From: Chloroflexota bacterium
GTDB lineage: Bacteria; Chloroflexota; Anaerolineae; Promineifilales; Promineifilaceae
Direction of reading: 5' to 3'
Assembly: GCA_014584575.1 (NCBI GenBank)
Contig: JACTMP010000082.1
Location: forward strand, 1 to 64,000
DNA length: 64,000 nucleotides
Shown here: one piece after another, positions 55,760-62,911 of the stretch
Layout: each line of letters starts with the position of its first letter
Position numbering within the stretch: the stretch's first letter is position 1
Notes under the pieces: model-generated
Database searches by the model: none
What the model was told of the DNA's origin: nothing
Seen by the model: only the letters and a program-made list of their open reading frames with translations
Made by a program: the position numbers and the translations under genes

Positions 55760-56995
55760 TTATGGTACTAACTGTAGTTGAATCACACAATTTGGACTAC
55801 TCGGCAGGCGGATGGCGTTGCGGTCTACGGCCGTTAGCCGCACATCATACAGGCCGGGGGCGCGTTCGCCGGTGTTCCAGCTTCCCAGCACATCCAGTTC
55901 GGTCGGGCGGCGGCGGTCGTCCACTTTTTGCCACTCCTGTTGCCCACTCAGGCGCACGTCAATCTGGTAACGGAAGGCGGCGGGGTACACGGCCGTGCCT
56001 AGCAATTCCACCTGGCTGCCCACCCGCGCCGCGCTGCCGTCCAGCGGCGCAATCAACCGCAGACGAGGGTCGGGGCAGGCGGCGGCGTTGGGATAGGCGC
56101 TGTTGTTAGCCATATGCAAGATCACCGTTCGCATCTGGCTGGTCTGGCGGTTCAGCGGCACAATCCAAAACAGCAGCATGAAAAGCGCCAACGCCAGGGC
56201 TACACTGCCCACAATCAGCCCCAGATGACGGGACGAGGGCGAAAGTGTCGTGCCCTGGCTGTGACCGGTATATGCGGCTTCGGCCAGCCGGGCTGACTGT
56301 GCGGCGGGGTCATAGACGCCGCCTGCCAGGTCAGATTCCGGCAGGTTATACACCGAGGTGCGCACTACTTTCCAGGGTACGGCCGTGCCCGGCTGCACAT
56401 CGGTCAATTCGTAATAGCCGTTAATAGGGGCCAGTTCCCCCTTTTGCCAGCCAAAGTACACGGCTTCTTGCCGGATAGGGTCTACCACCAGCCCCACATG
56501 CCAGGGCAGCGTAAACGCCGCCGAATGAACCACCACATCATCGCTGGAATAAAAAACGCCCAGCCCCGGGTGGGTGTGAAACCAGCCCACAATATCCAGA
56601 TGCGGATATTTCGCTGAGCGGTCGCGGTGAATCTGGCTCCAGGCGTCGGCGTTGAAGGTGAAATGTACCGGCCCCCGGTCGCTGCTGTTAACGGGTAGCG
56701 CTGCTTTGATGTCTACCAGCAGCGTTTCGCCGTCGCGGGAAACGTGGCCGAGCAGGACGCCGCCTAACTCCGAGCGCAGATTGCTTTCGCTGTGCTCGGC
56801 GATTTGCGCCAGGGCGTGCTGGCTGTTGGCCACCACCACCTGCCCGCCCGACGGCCGTTGCCCATGCAAAATACACGTTTCGATGGGCAGCGGTGACGGC
56901 CGTTTGGGCAAATTCAGCACTTCTTCCGGTAGGGGATTGGCCAGGGATGGGGCCGGGGCGGGGGGTGGCTCAGAGTATGTTGATGCCGATGTCAT
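55760..56995 (-). CDS. Membrane JAMM (Mov34/MPN) peptidase with extracytoplasmic domain
   Basis: 411 residues. A Pro-rich N-terminus (1-50) precedes a JAB/MPN domain with Glu77 (SELGGVLLG) and GWFHTHPGLGVFYSSDD (His140, His142, Ser150, Asp153), an intact JAMM zinc site. A transmembrane helix (about 257-279) follows, then a beta-rich Ig/FN3-like domain of about 125 residues that would face outside. The start (GGAGGAAG upstream) overlaps the end of the E2 gene by 26 bp. Likely a membrane-bound isopeptidase for the ubiquitin-like modifier, perhaps with an outside sensor. Confidence 0.88.
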   Translation of the reverse strand: MTSASTYSEPPPAPAPSLANPLPEEVLNLPKRPSPLPIETCILHGQRPSGGQVVVANSQHALAQIAEHSESNLRSELGGVLLGHVSRDGETLLVDIKAALPVNSSDRGPVHFTFNADAWSQIHRDRSAKYPHLDIVGWFHTHPGLGVFYSSDDVVVHSAAFTLPWHVGLVVDPIRQEAVYFGWQKGELAPINGYYELTDVQPGTAVPWKVVRTSVYNLPESDLAGGVYDPAAQSARLAEAAYTGHSQGTTLSPSSRHLGLIVGSVALALALFMLLFWIVPLNRQTSQMRTVILHMANNSAYPNAAACPDPRLRLIAPLDGSAARVGSQVELLGTAVYPAAFRYQIDVRLSGQQEWQKVDDRRRPTELDVLGSWNTGERAPGLYDVRLTAVDRNAIRLPSSPNCVIQLQLVP

Positions 56996-57503
56996 CTGCT
57001 TCCTCCGCCCCCAGGACGATCAGGTCTTCCAGCGATTGACCTTTCAGGTTACGGCCGTCAACGGGGAAGATGCTCTTGTTGCGCAACGCCCAGGCCGCCG
57101 CCTTCGAGTTCATGGGGTCTTTGGGATCATAATTCTTGTACTGAATCATTTCCCCCAACGTCAGCAGTAGCTCGTCTAGCGTTTTGGCCGGCCACCAGGC
57201 GCCAATGCAGACCGCGCCGGTGACGTGAATGTTGGGGTGAAAAATCGGCGTCAACCATTTCAACTGCGGCTGTTTGAGCGGGTACTCGGCATGAAGGTAA
57301 ACACTTACCTCATGGTTCTCACGGAGGACAGGTTTGCCGACGGTATCAATCTTTTCCACCCCCTTACAGGTGAAGCGGATCAGATACCGTTCGGCGGGGT
57401 CGCCTTCCGTGGTCAGAATATGAATAAATTCGCTGCGATTGACCAGTTCACGCACCCGCTGATATTCGTTGCGTAGCCTGGTCTCGCGGATGTCAAAGGC
57501 CAT
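56970..57503 (-). CDS. E2-like ubiquitin-conjugating enzyme
   Basis: 177 residues with a UBC fold very like eukaryotic E2s: N-terminal helix (RLRNEYQRVRELV), YP.KQPQ.KWLTPIFHPNI (HPN at 89-91), catalytic Cys99 in GAVCIGAWWPAKTLDELLL and a C-terminal helix with DPMNSKAA. It should take the modifier from the E1-like protein as a thioester and pass it to a target. Start 57503 (AGGA upstream) is chosen over 57536, which lies in a hairpin. It overlaps the membrane JAMM gene and follows the modifier gene. Confidence 0.92.
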   Translation of the reverse strand: MAFDIRETRLRNEYQRVRELVNRSEFIHILTTEGDPAERYLIRFTCKGVEKIDTVGKPVLRENHEVSVYLHAEYPLKQPQLKWLTPIFHPNIHVTGAVCIGAWWPAKTLDELLLTLGEMIQYKNYDPKDPMNSKAAAWALRNKSIFPVDGRNLKGQSLEDLIVLGAEEADDIGINIL

Positions 57504-57516
57504 GTTTTCCTCAATA

Positions 57517-57549
57517 AGAAATCGGGTTTTTGTCAAAAACCCGATTTCT
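57517..57549. repeat. Perfect 15-bp hairpin between modifier and E2 genes
   Basis: AGAAATCGGGTTTTT and AAAAACCCGATTTCT pair around GTC. It may tune the amount of modifier message relative to E2, since the modifier is needed in excess. Confidence 0.75.
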
Positions 57550-57551
57550 CT

Positions 57552-57821
57552 CTAGCCAGCAGTCACCTCAGGGAACAGGCTCAAGATGTCGTCATCTTGC
57601 ACGCCGGCGTCCTTCAATGATTCGTCGTCACCCAGCCGTTTGCCAGATGAGCGATGATCCAGCCGGTAGGTAATGGGGTTGGCGCCCTGATTGGTGGGCA
57701 GCCCCATTTTGCTGACCAACGCCGGAATCAGGCGGCGCATGGGCACGTCGGCGGGTAATTCGACCGGGGTCTTCTTGGAGCCGGTGGGGTCATAGATAAT
57801 CACTTTGATGCTAGTAGCCAT
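57552..57821 (-). CDS. Ubiquitin-like modifier (YukD/EsaB-type beta-grasp)
   Basis: 89 residues predicted as a beta-grasp fold: IKVIIYDPTGSKK, VELPADVPMRRLIPALV, ITYRLDHRSSGKRLGDDES and LKDAGVQDDDILSLFPEV, the layout of the YukD/EsaB ubiquitin-like family. It ends in VTAG, a free C-terminal Gly, so it could be adenylated without prior processing, although the usual GG is not present. GGAGGC precedes the start. Located between E1 and E2 genes, it is the expected substrate of both. Confidence 0.87.
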   Translation of the reverse strand: MATSIKVIIYDPTGSKKTPVELPADVPMRRLIPALVSKMGLPTNQGANPITYRLDHRSSGKRLGDDESLKDAGVQDDDILSLFPEVTAG

Positions 57822-57908
57822 TTTGTTTAAGCCTCCATTTATTTTCTTACCTAGCAGGTAACGATATTTTATACGATAAAGCGGATTTTGGGTTGCGGTG
57901 GGAGGAGG

Positions 57909-57964
57909 TATTTGGGTAATTGAGTAATTGCGTAATTACCCAATTACTTAATTACGCAATTACC
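57909..57964. repeat. GGTAATTGAGTAATTG-type word hairpin
   Basis: GGGTAATTGAGTAATTGCGT is mirrored by ATTACTTAATTACGCAATTACCC. It lies between the E1 and modifier genes and overlaps the last residues of E1. Confidence 0.8.
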
Positions 57965-57967
57965 CAA

Positions 57968-59167
57968 TCACGCAAACACCATAAAACTCTCTTTATCTCC
58001 GGTCAGCTCATAATACACCCGCTGGCTGCCGTTGCGGGCGCGGATGATGCTGAGGGGGGGGATGTCTATTTCGGCCAGGGTACGGCCGAGGAAATCCTCG
58101 TCGCCGCTGATGCGGTGGGTGAGGTTCATCTCCCGCCGGCCGCCACAGGTCGGGCAGACGGCTTCGTTTTCATACAGGCGGGCCATTTTTTTGAAGATGG
58201 GTTCGGTCTGGTCGCAGCGGAAGCAGGTCATGGTTGTCACCAGTTCACCATCGAATTCGAGCACGGCCGTGTCCCCCACCTCTTTGCGCGCCAGTTCTAA
58301 CAATTCCGCCAGCGTAGTGCCGGTTGTGGTAGCCTCTGGCAGTTCAATAATTGGCTCCAGCATGGAATGGCTCATGCACATCTCCTTGACCGGATACTCG
58401 GTGGTGTAGATATCATTGGTCAGGCCGTTAATCATAATCGCTTTGCCCGGCTGCACTTCCATGTTGTGAATGAGTTTGAGCGCCTCCTGCGTCTGGAAAG
58501 CGGCTACAATGGAGGCGCTGGTTGGGGTGGTGGGTACTTTGCCCTGCAATATGTTTTCCCGCGCCAGTAAGGGGCAGGAGTAACGCAGGTTGATGATCTG
58601 GTAATCCAGGTCGGTGAGTGTACATTCATAACACGCCCCCTGACCCGGCCAGAAGACGCGGGCGATGCCCATGAGTTCCTGAATCGCGCCATCTACCCAG
58701 GGACGGTTGACGGCCCAACTGGCGCGGTTGATGGAGAGGCGGGCTTCGCGGTTGTCCAGGCAGCCGACGATGGCATCTACGTGGCGGTAGACACCCAGCC
58801 CCATCTCAAAGTTGATGTTGCCGTGCCACGTTTTGACGTTCACATCGGGGTTGAGTTCTTTGACGCGCTCGGCGGCGGCGTCCACTTTGCGCCGTCCGCG
58901 GTCGCCTTCACGGAAGAGGACGGAGCGGCTGAGGTTGCTGTCTTCGATGGTGTCGAAGTCGGCGATGAGCAGATTGCCAATGCCCATGAGGGCCAGATTT
59001 TTGAGGACTTCATTGCCCAGTGCGCCTGCGCCAACGACGAGGATGGTGGCGTTGCGCACCACTTCTTGCTGCCACCAGCTAATATAGCCAAAGGTGTGGT
59101 AGCGGTCGGCGTCGGGGTCGGTAATAACAATGAGGGGGGCGGTTATTTCGTTTGTCTCATCTTGCAT
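57968..59167 (-). CDS. E1-like ThiF-family adenylyltransferase
   Basis: 399 residues. Rossmann motif VVGAGALGNEV (46-51), Asp70/Asp72, Arg81 (DSNLSRSVLF), Lys94 and Asp137 make the ATP-adenylation site of ThiF/MoeB/E1 proteins. Two zinc pairs are CYEC (179-182) and, further on, CFRC (315-318) and CPTC (338-341). Cys198 in NLRYSCPLL is the likely thioester Cys. The C-terminal 120 residues add a zinc-ribbon-like part not found in ThiF or MoeB. No thiS, moaD or rhodanese is nearby, so activation of the adjacent modifier is the best role. Confidence 0.92.
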   Translation of the reverse strand: MQDETNEITAPLIVITDPDADRYHTFGYISWWQQEVVRNATILVVGAGALGNEVLKNLALMGIGNLLIADFDTIEDSNLSRSVLFREGDRGRRKVDAAAERVKELNPDVNVKTWHGNINFEMGLGVYRHVDAIVGCLDNREARLSINRASWAVNRPWVDGAIQELMGIARVFWPGQGACYECTLTDLDYQIINLRYSCPLLARENILQGKVPTTPTSASIVAAFQTQEALKLIHNMEVQPGKAIMINGLTNDIYTTEYPVKEMCMSHSMLEPIIELPEATTTGTTLAELLELARKEVGDTAVLEFDGELVTTMTCFRCDQTEPIFKKMARLYENEAVCPTCGGRREMNLTHRISGDEDFLGRTLAEIDIPPLSIIRARNGSQRVYYELTGDKESFMVFA

Positions 59168-59183
59168 GGTTCACTTGTCTGAA

Positions 59184-59231
59184 AGACCTGACAGGTTGGC
59201 AACCAAAGGTTTCAAAAAACCTGTCAGGTCT
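59184..59231. terminator. 14-bp hairpin upstream of the E1 gene
   Basis: AGACCTGACAGGTT and AACCTGTCAGGTCT pair around a 20-nt loop. It stands between the E1 gene and the divergent RluA gene, within the E1 leader, so an attenuator is also possible. Confidence 0.65.
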
Positions 59232-59403
59232 GCTGAAAAGAGGTATCAAGGCCATTGTACGCGGGCAACGGCCGTAAAGTTGCACCCTTGATTCTACCAG
59301 CTTTCCTGCTAAAAAGGAGGCGGAGGGGCGAGGCAGTTGGGTTTGAATTTGTCTCAGCAGATAATTTCTATCCCAACTGCCTCGCCCGTACAACAGGTGA
59401 AAG

Positions 59404-60360
59404 ATGATTGTTTCTTCTAAAGTCACGGCCGTCTACAAACAAACCCCCGTTCTCGATTATCTGGCGGGGCGGTTTACGTACCGGGCGCGGGCGGAGTGGG
59501 CGGCGTTGCTGGCGGACGGCCGTGTCTCTTGCAACGGCCGTGTCTGCACCCCCGACACCATCGTCACCCAGGGGGACGTGGTGGCCTGTGACCTGCCCGA
59601 TGTGGAATTGCCGGAGAAGTTTGACTACAGCTACCAGATTATTTATGAAGATGCCTGGCTGTTGGGCATTAACAAACCCGCGAATCTGCTGGTACATGAC
59701 AAACGCCAGTTTGCCCAGGCCAGCCTGATTTACCATTTGCGCATCCGGCACGAGCCGCCGTACCCGGAAGCGCGGCTGGCGAACCGGCTGGACAAGGATA
59801 CCTCTGGCGTCATCCTGGCGGCGCGAGACAGCCAGACATTACGGCAGATGCAGCAGCTATTTGCCGGGCAGCAGGTGAAAAAGGAGTATCTGGCCGTCGT
59901 GCGCGGTTTGCCTTCGCCGCGCTCAGGAGTGATTGATTTGCCTATTGATCGGGTAGACAGCCTGCCAGGGGTGTATCGGTTTGGTGTGGTGGAAGGGGGG
60001 AAAACGGCCGTGACCCATTACGAAACGGCACAAACCTTTGGCGACCAGTACGCCTTGCTGCGTCTCTTTCCCAAAACGGGGCGCACCCACCAACTGCGCG
60101 TTCATCTGCACGCCATCGGCCATACGATTGTGGGAGATGTGCTGTACACGCTGCCGGATGCCGAGTACCTGGCCTGGTTTGAGACGCGCCAGCCATTGCC
60201 CCATGAACCCATTACCCGGCAAGCCCTCCACTGTGCCCGTGTGGAATTTGTGCATCCGGGGGTGGGACGGCCGTGTGTCATAGAAGCGCCGCTGTCGCCG
60301 GATATGGTCGCGTTGTTAGCGGTGTTGGCGGGGAAAGGGGATACGGCCGTGACGAGGTGA
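59404..60360 (+). CDS. RluA family pseudouridine synthase
   Basis: 318 residues. An S4-like RNA-binding domain (about 15-65, LADGRVSCNGRV) precedes the RluA catalytic domain with NRLDKDTSGVIL (catalytic Asp; the family usually has HRLD, here NRLD), KEYLAVVRG and TGRTHQLRVHLHAIGH. It converts specific uridines to pseudouridine in rRNA or tRNA; the target is unknown. It diverges from the ubiquitin-like cluster and is probably unrelated to it. Several ACGGCCGT copies lie inside. Confidence 0.93.
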   Translation: MIVSSKVTAVYKQTPVLDYLAGRFTYRARAEWAALLADGRVSCNGRVCTPDTIVTQGDVVACDLPDVELPEKFDYSYQIIYEDAWLLGINKPANLLVHDKRQFAQASLIYHLRIRHEPPYPEARLANRLDKDTSGVILAARDSQTLRQMQQLFAGQQVKKEYLAVVRGLPSPRSGVIDLPIDRVDSLPGVYRFGVVEGGKTAVTHYETAQTFGDQYALLRLFPKTGRTHQLRVHLHAIGHTIVGDVLYTLPDAEYLAWFETRQPLPHEPITRQALHCARVEFVHPGVGRPCVIEAPLSPDMVALLAVLAGKGDTAVTR

Positions 60361-60500
60361 ACGGTCTGGTTCCGGCGGGCAAAGGTGGGGTGGCTCGGTG
60401 GGGACACCGGCCACAACCGCCAGCCGAAGGCCACGCCGGAGCAGTAGTTGCTAAGGGGGTTGGAGAAGGGGAAATAATAAGGGGATTGGAAGGTTGGTGG

Positions 60501-60576
60501 GGTACGACCGTACCGTGTTGGCGTGGTGTTGTGCAAAACAAGGGTGGCACGGTTTGGAAGACCGGCCAAAGCACAA
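60501..60576. repeat. 76-bp dispersed repeat, copy 1 (left of a toxin-antitoxin pair)
   Basis: The right 44 bp (60533-60576) match 61309-61352 at 42 positions, and the left 32 bp have the same spacing with lower identity. The 254-bp gap 60361-60614 otherwise holds no recognisable gene. Confidence 0.75.
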
Positions 60577-60614
60577 CCACAGCAACCTGAAGACCGCGCC
60601 GCCGCAGAAAGGGA

Positions 60615-60878
60615 TCAAGCCGTTTGCAGTCGTTCCTGAACCCATTGGTAGATCAGGTCTGAATCAAGGACCCCCTGTGAAGAGGCTATTTTCTTGATGA
60701 CTTTCGCTTCTTCAGGTAGTAGCCGAATGGTGACGGCCGTTTCCCGTACAAAAACAGGTTCAATCACTTCTTCTAATTCATTTTCAAACTCAGTTAGATC
60801 ATGCGTATCCCAAAATCGGGCCAGTTCCCCAATCGAATCAGTCTGTAGTAGTTGTTGTTTTTTCATTTTCTTTGCCAT
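60615..60878 (-). CDS. BrnA/CopG-like antitoxin
   Basis: 87 residues. IGELARFWDTHDLTEFENELE and TIRLLPEEAKVIKKIASSQG are typical of small ribbon-helix-helix antitoxins paired with BrnT toxins. The C-terminal part (LLPEEAKVIKKIA..QGVLDSDLIYQWVQERL) would bind DNA and toxin. The start overlaps the toxin stop by 16 bp in the usual toxin-first order of brnTA. It probably represses its own operon. Confidence 0.82.
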   Translation of the reverse strand: MAKKMKKQQLLQTDSIGELARFWDTHDLTEFENELEEVIEPVFVRETAVTIRLLPEEAKVIKKIASSQGVLDSDLIYQWVQERLQTA

Positions 60879-61147
60879 TTGTGAAACCGACGCTTTTCAC
60901 TGTCGGACATCGGTCGAGCAGTGACCGGATAGCCATTTCCATTTGGAAACTGAATGATAACACAAAAGAGATAACGCCCGGCATCTGTCTGTCCCAATAC
61001 GTAATAGAGGGGGTTTTCCCCTTGAGCTTTGGCCCGCTGCACAAATGCCCGACCAAAACAAACAGCTTCCACTTCTTCTGGGGTAACGTGATGGCGGGCA
61101 ATGTGCTCAATGCGCTCTTCCGGCCAGATGATTTGCCTGATCTTCAT
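60863..61147 (-). CDS. BrnT-like toxin
   Basis: 94 residues. KIRQIIWPEERIEHIARHHV, VTPEEVEAVCFG, ENPLYYVLGQTDAGRYLFCV and ARPMSDSEKRRF follow the BrnT pattern (W...K..H...HGV...E..E..F; GR....R....SE.RR). BrnT is a RelE-fold ribonuclease that blocks translation. Start 61147 is a family-consistent Met; upstream frames are noise. Flanked on both sides by copies of a 76-bp repeat. Confidence 0.82.
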   Translation of the reverse strand: MKIRQIIWPEERIEHIARHHVTPEEVEAVCFGRAFVQRAKAQGENPLYYVLGQTDAGRYLFCVIIQFPNGNGYPVTARPMSDSEKRRFHKWQRK

Positions 61148-61276
61148 GGAGCAATTGTAACGAGAAGACCCATATTGACCAATGGGGAGAAGGCGAAAGT
61201 TTTGGGATACGGCCTTTGCCAACACAAGGGTACCATGGCACCATTCATGTTGAGCAAAACAGATAGGGCGCGGCGG

Positions 61277-61352
61277 GGTACGGCCGTGTAATTGCGGCAT
61301 GACATTGAGCAAAACAAGGGTGGCACGGCCTGGAAGACCGGCCAAAGCACAA
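61277..61352. repeat. 76-bp dispersed repeat, copy 2 (right of the toxin-antitoxin pair)
   Basis: Direct-orientation copy of 60501-60576, with one ACGGCCGT palindrome where copy 1 has ACGACCGT. The gap 61148-61452 (305 bp) holds this copy plus the gene tail that follows; no intact gene is present. Confidence 0.75.
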
Positions 61353-61452
61353 GGGGCTGGCACAAGTCCTGAATGGCGCCGCGCCGGAAACGGCGCTGGC
61401 ACAACTGCCGGAAGAGGTGCGCCAGCAGGTGTTGGCCGCGCTGTCGGCCTGA
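61353..61452 (+). pseudogene. C-terminal scar of an unidentified gene
   Basis: An open stretch encodes GLAQVLNGAAPETALAQLPE and EEVRQQVLAALSA before a stop. It looks like the regular helical C-terminus of a larger protein, but there is no start or upstream body. I cannot name the family. Confidence 0.45.
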
Positions 61453-61455
61453 TGT

Positions 61456-61529
61456 TTACCCTTCCAGCAGCAACGTTTCCGGCTCCTCGATCAGTTCTTT
61501 GACCCGCACCAGGAATTGCACGGCTTCAC
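61456..61529 (-). pseudogene. C-terminal scar of a 2-oxo acid dehydrogenase E2 (sucB-like), copy 1
   Basis: The frame encodes EAVQFLVRVKELIEEPETLL and ends LLEG-stop, matching the extreme C-terminus of dihydrolipoyl succinyltransferases. A longer copy of the same tail is at 62585-62712. Nothing upstream of the tail survives; it abuts the HicA scar. Confidence 0.8.
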
Positions 61530-61533
61530 TTTG

Positions 61534-61608
61534 TCAGGTATTGAGGAATTCCTCTGGCGTCACATGGGCTTGTTTGAGAATGTACCCTCTGGCATATCAC
61601 CCGGCATG
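61534..61608 (-). pseudogene. C-terminal scar of a HicA toxin
   Basis: In frame with the end of the HicB gene, across its TGA, the sequence reads NHAG-stop-YARGYILKQAHVTPEEFLNT-stop. HicA toxins end in a similar way (HAG...RGT...ILKQAG...EEFL). The HicA start and catalytic His region are gone, so the pair was collapsed by a deletion that fused HicB to the HicA tail. Confidence 0.72.
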
Positions 61609-61779
61609 ATTGGGTCGCTCATTTTGGGCTTCCATTAGTTTTCTGGCGACATCACGGGCAATTTCCAACGTTTCGGCGATGGTGCGTCCCTGCGCGACTA
61701 GCCCAGGAATATCGTCCGATGTAGCCAGATAAACCCCTTCCGGCAATTTTTCAATGTGTAAGGTGGCTATTTTTTCCAT
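61597..61779 (-). CDS. HicB-like antitoxin, fused to a HicA remnant
   Basis: 60 residues. LHIEKLPEGVYLATSDDIPG and GLVAQGRTIAETLEIARDVA form the small HicB-like beta-beta-alpha fold. The last residues (NERPNHAG) derive from the end of a HicA gene rather than HicB, so the antitoxin is probably slightly truncated. GAGGAGC precedes ATG 61779. Its toxin is broken, so it may be an orphan antitoxin. Confidence 0.8.
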   Translation of the reverse strand: MEKIATLHIEKLPEGVYLATSDDIPGLVAQGRTIAETLEIARDVARKLMEAQNERPNHAG

Positions 61780-61847
61780 TTCATGCTCCTCAATTGTACG
61801 TCCCGTGGCTATGGCGGTCTTCCAGACCTGGCTGCACCTGGCTATTC

Positions 61848-62267
61848 TCAAGACCAGGGATTAAAGATACTGACGCCGGTACCAACAAAATCTTTTTCAT
61901 TCCGCGTTACCAGGGTCATATCGTGTTCCAGGCATATAGCGGCAATCATGGAATCCATCGCCGGTAAAATACGCCCCTTTGCCTGCAATTCAGCCGATAG
62001 CTTGCCCCATCTCAGCATAACGGCCGTGTCTACAGGCAAAATCCGGTTGGTAAACCGAACCAATAAATCCTCTTGCAGCCAAACTGATAAGGCGGTTTTG
62101 CGTTTGGAATCTGGTAACCGGGCAATCCCTTGTTGAATTTCGCCCATAGTGATGGCACTCAAATAGATACGATCATCCTCCTGATTATCAATCCATTCCA
62201 CAACTTGCAACTGAGGTTGTCTGGCAATCAGGTCAGAAATAACACACGTATCCAACAGGTATCTCAT
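61848..62267 (-). CDS. vapC: VapC-type PIN domain toxin
   Basis: 139 residues with the PIN acidic residues: Asp6 (YLLDTCVISD), Glu (SAITMGEIQQGIARL), Asp (PAMDSMIAAI) and the C-terminal TRNEKDF. VapC toxins cleave tRNA or rRNA in a metal-dependent way. The start overlaps the antitoxin stop by 4 bp, the standard coupling for antitoxin-first pairs. More like the FitB/VapC group because of LDT..ISDL. Confidence 0.93.
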   Translation of the reverse strand: MRYLLDTCVISDLIARQPQLQVVEWIDNQEDDRIYLSAITMGEIQQGIARLPDSKRKTALSVWLQEDLLVRFTNRILPVDTAVMLRWGKLSAELQAKGRILPAMDSMIAAICLEHDMTLVTRNEKDFVGTGVSIFNPWS

Positions 62268-62518
62268 AACTGGATGCCTTCTCTTGGCAAGCTCGTATCA
62301 CGGCTCATATCCAGGTCTAATCCTGCCAGAGGCGATTCGCGGAAAAAATCGGATAATTTGCCTTGTGAAGCTTTCATTTGACGGTATTCGTCAACAGAAA
62401 GAACAATGACCACCTCCTGGCCGTGCCGGGTAATAATTTGGGGGCCACTGCGCAGAGCATTATCAACAACCTGACTAAATCTGTTTTTTGCATCCTGTAA
62501 TTGCCATATTTGAGTCAT
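62264..62518 (-). CDS. Phd/YefM-type antitoxin
   Basis: 84 residues. WQLQDAKNRFSQVVDNALRS and PQIITRHGQEVVIVLSVDEYR are the Phd/YefM DNA-binding fold; the C-terminal half (GKLSDFFRESPLAGLDLDMS) would thread over the PIN toxin. Coupled to vapC downstream. Phd-PIN pairs are common alternatives to VapB-VapC. Expected to repress its own promoter. Confidence 0.9.
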   Translation of the reverse strand: MTQIWQLQDAKNRFSQVVDNALRSGPQIITRHGQEVVIVLSVDEYRQMKASQGKLSDFFRESPLAGLDLDMSRDTSLPREGIQL

Positions 62519-62584
62519 CGTCTACTCCTGTCTAGTCTGTCTAGTTTGATTGTAGGCGTTATGGCGAGAGAGGTCAATATCGCA

Positions 62585-62712
62585 TCACTCTTCCAGCAGC
62601 AGTGTTTCCGGCTCTTCGATTAGTTCCTTTACGCGCACCAGGAATTGTACGGCTTCACGGCCGTCTACCAACCGCTGATCATAACTCAGCGACAGGTACG
62701 GCAGGTGACCAC
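62585..62712 (-). pseudogene. C-terminal scar of a 2-oxo acid dehydrogenase E2 (sucB-like), copy 2
   Basis: The frame encodes YLSLSYDQRLVDGREAVQFL then VRVKELIEEPETLLLEE-stop. The family's catalytic His in DHRxxDG is Gln here (DQRLVDG). The upstream part of the gene is absent and a word repeat takes its place. The shared tail with 61456-61529 is about 80% identical at DNA level by eye. Confidence 0.82.
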
Positions 62713-62725
62713 CTCCCCTTAATCT

Positions 62726-62911
62726 CTAATCTCTCAGTGCGTTGATCTCATCGCGCACGGCCGTGGCTGCTGCCCGCGCTTTCTCTGCAAAGTCAGGGCC
62801 AGCGCCGGTGTAGATGATGCCCCGGCTGGAGTTGATGACGGGGCCGGCGATGGCGTCAGGGCCATGGGTCACGGCCGTCGCCACTTCTTCCGGGTAGGCA
62901 GCGCCCACCAT
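62726..62911 (-). pseudogene. Scar of orotidine 5'-phosphate decarboxylase (pyrF), internally deleted
   Basis: The residues VGAAYPEEVATAV and AGPVINSSRGIIYTG plus FAEKARAAATAVRDEINALR are the last blocks of the long-form PyrF. The stretch expected between them (the PGIGAQGG phosphate loop) is missing and an ACGGCCGT lies at that junction. The N-terminal two thirds of the enzyme are gone. Further right, a short tail (ECLIGLGLITG-stop, about 62948-62983) may be another scar. Confidence 0.75.

Noticed and set aside
57968..59167. ThiF-family protein read as a thiamin or molybdopterin biosynthesis enzyme
   Set aside because: No thiS, thiG, moaD or moaE is nearby, while a beta-grasp modifier, an E2 and JAMM proteins are, and the protein has an extra zinc-ribbon part.
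53492..59167. Ubiquitin-like cluster read as type II CBASS or Bil anti-phage system
   Set aside because: No CD-NTase, no effector and two RING-like proteins; CBASS uses a fused E1-E2 and one JAMM protein.
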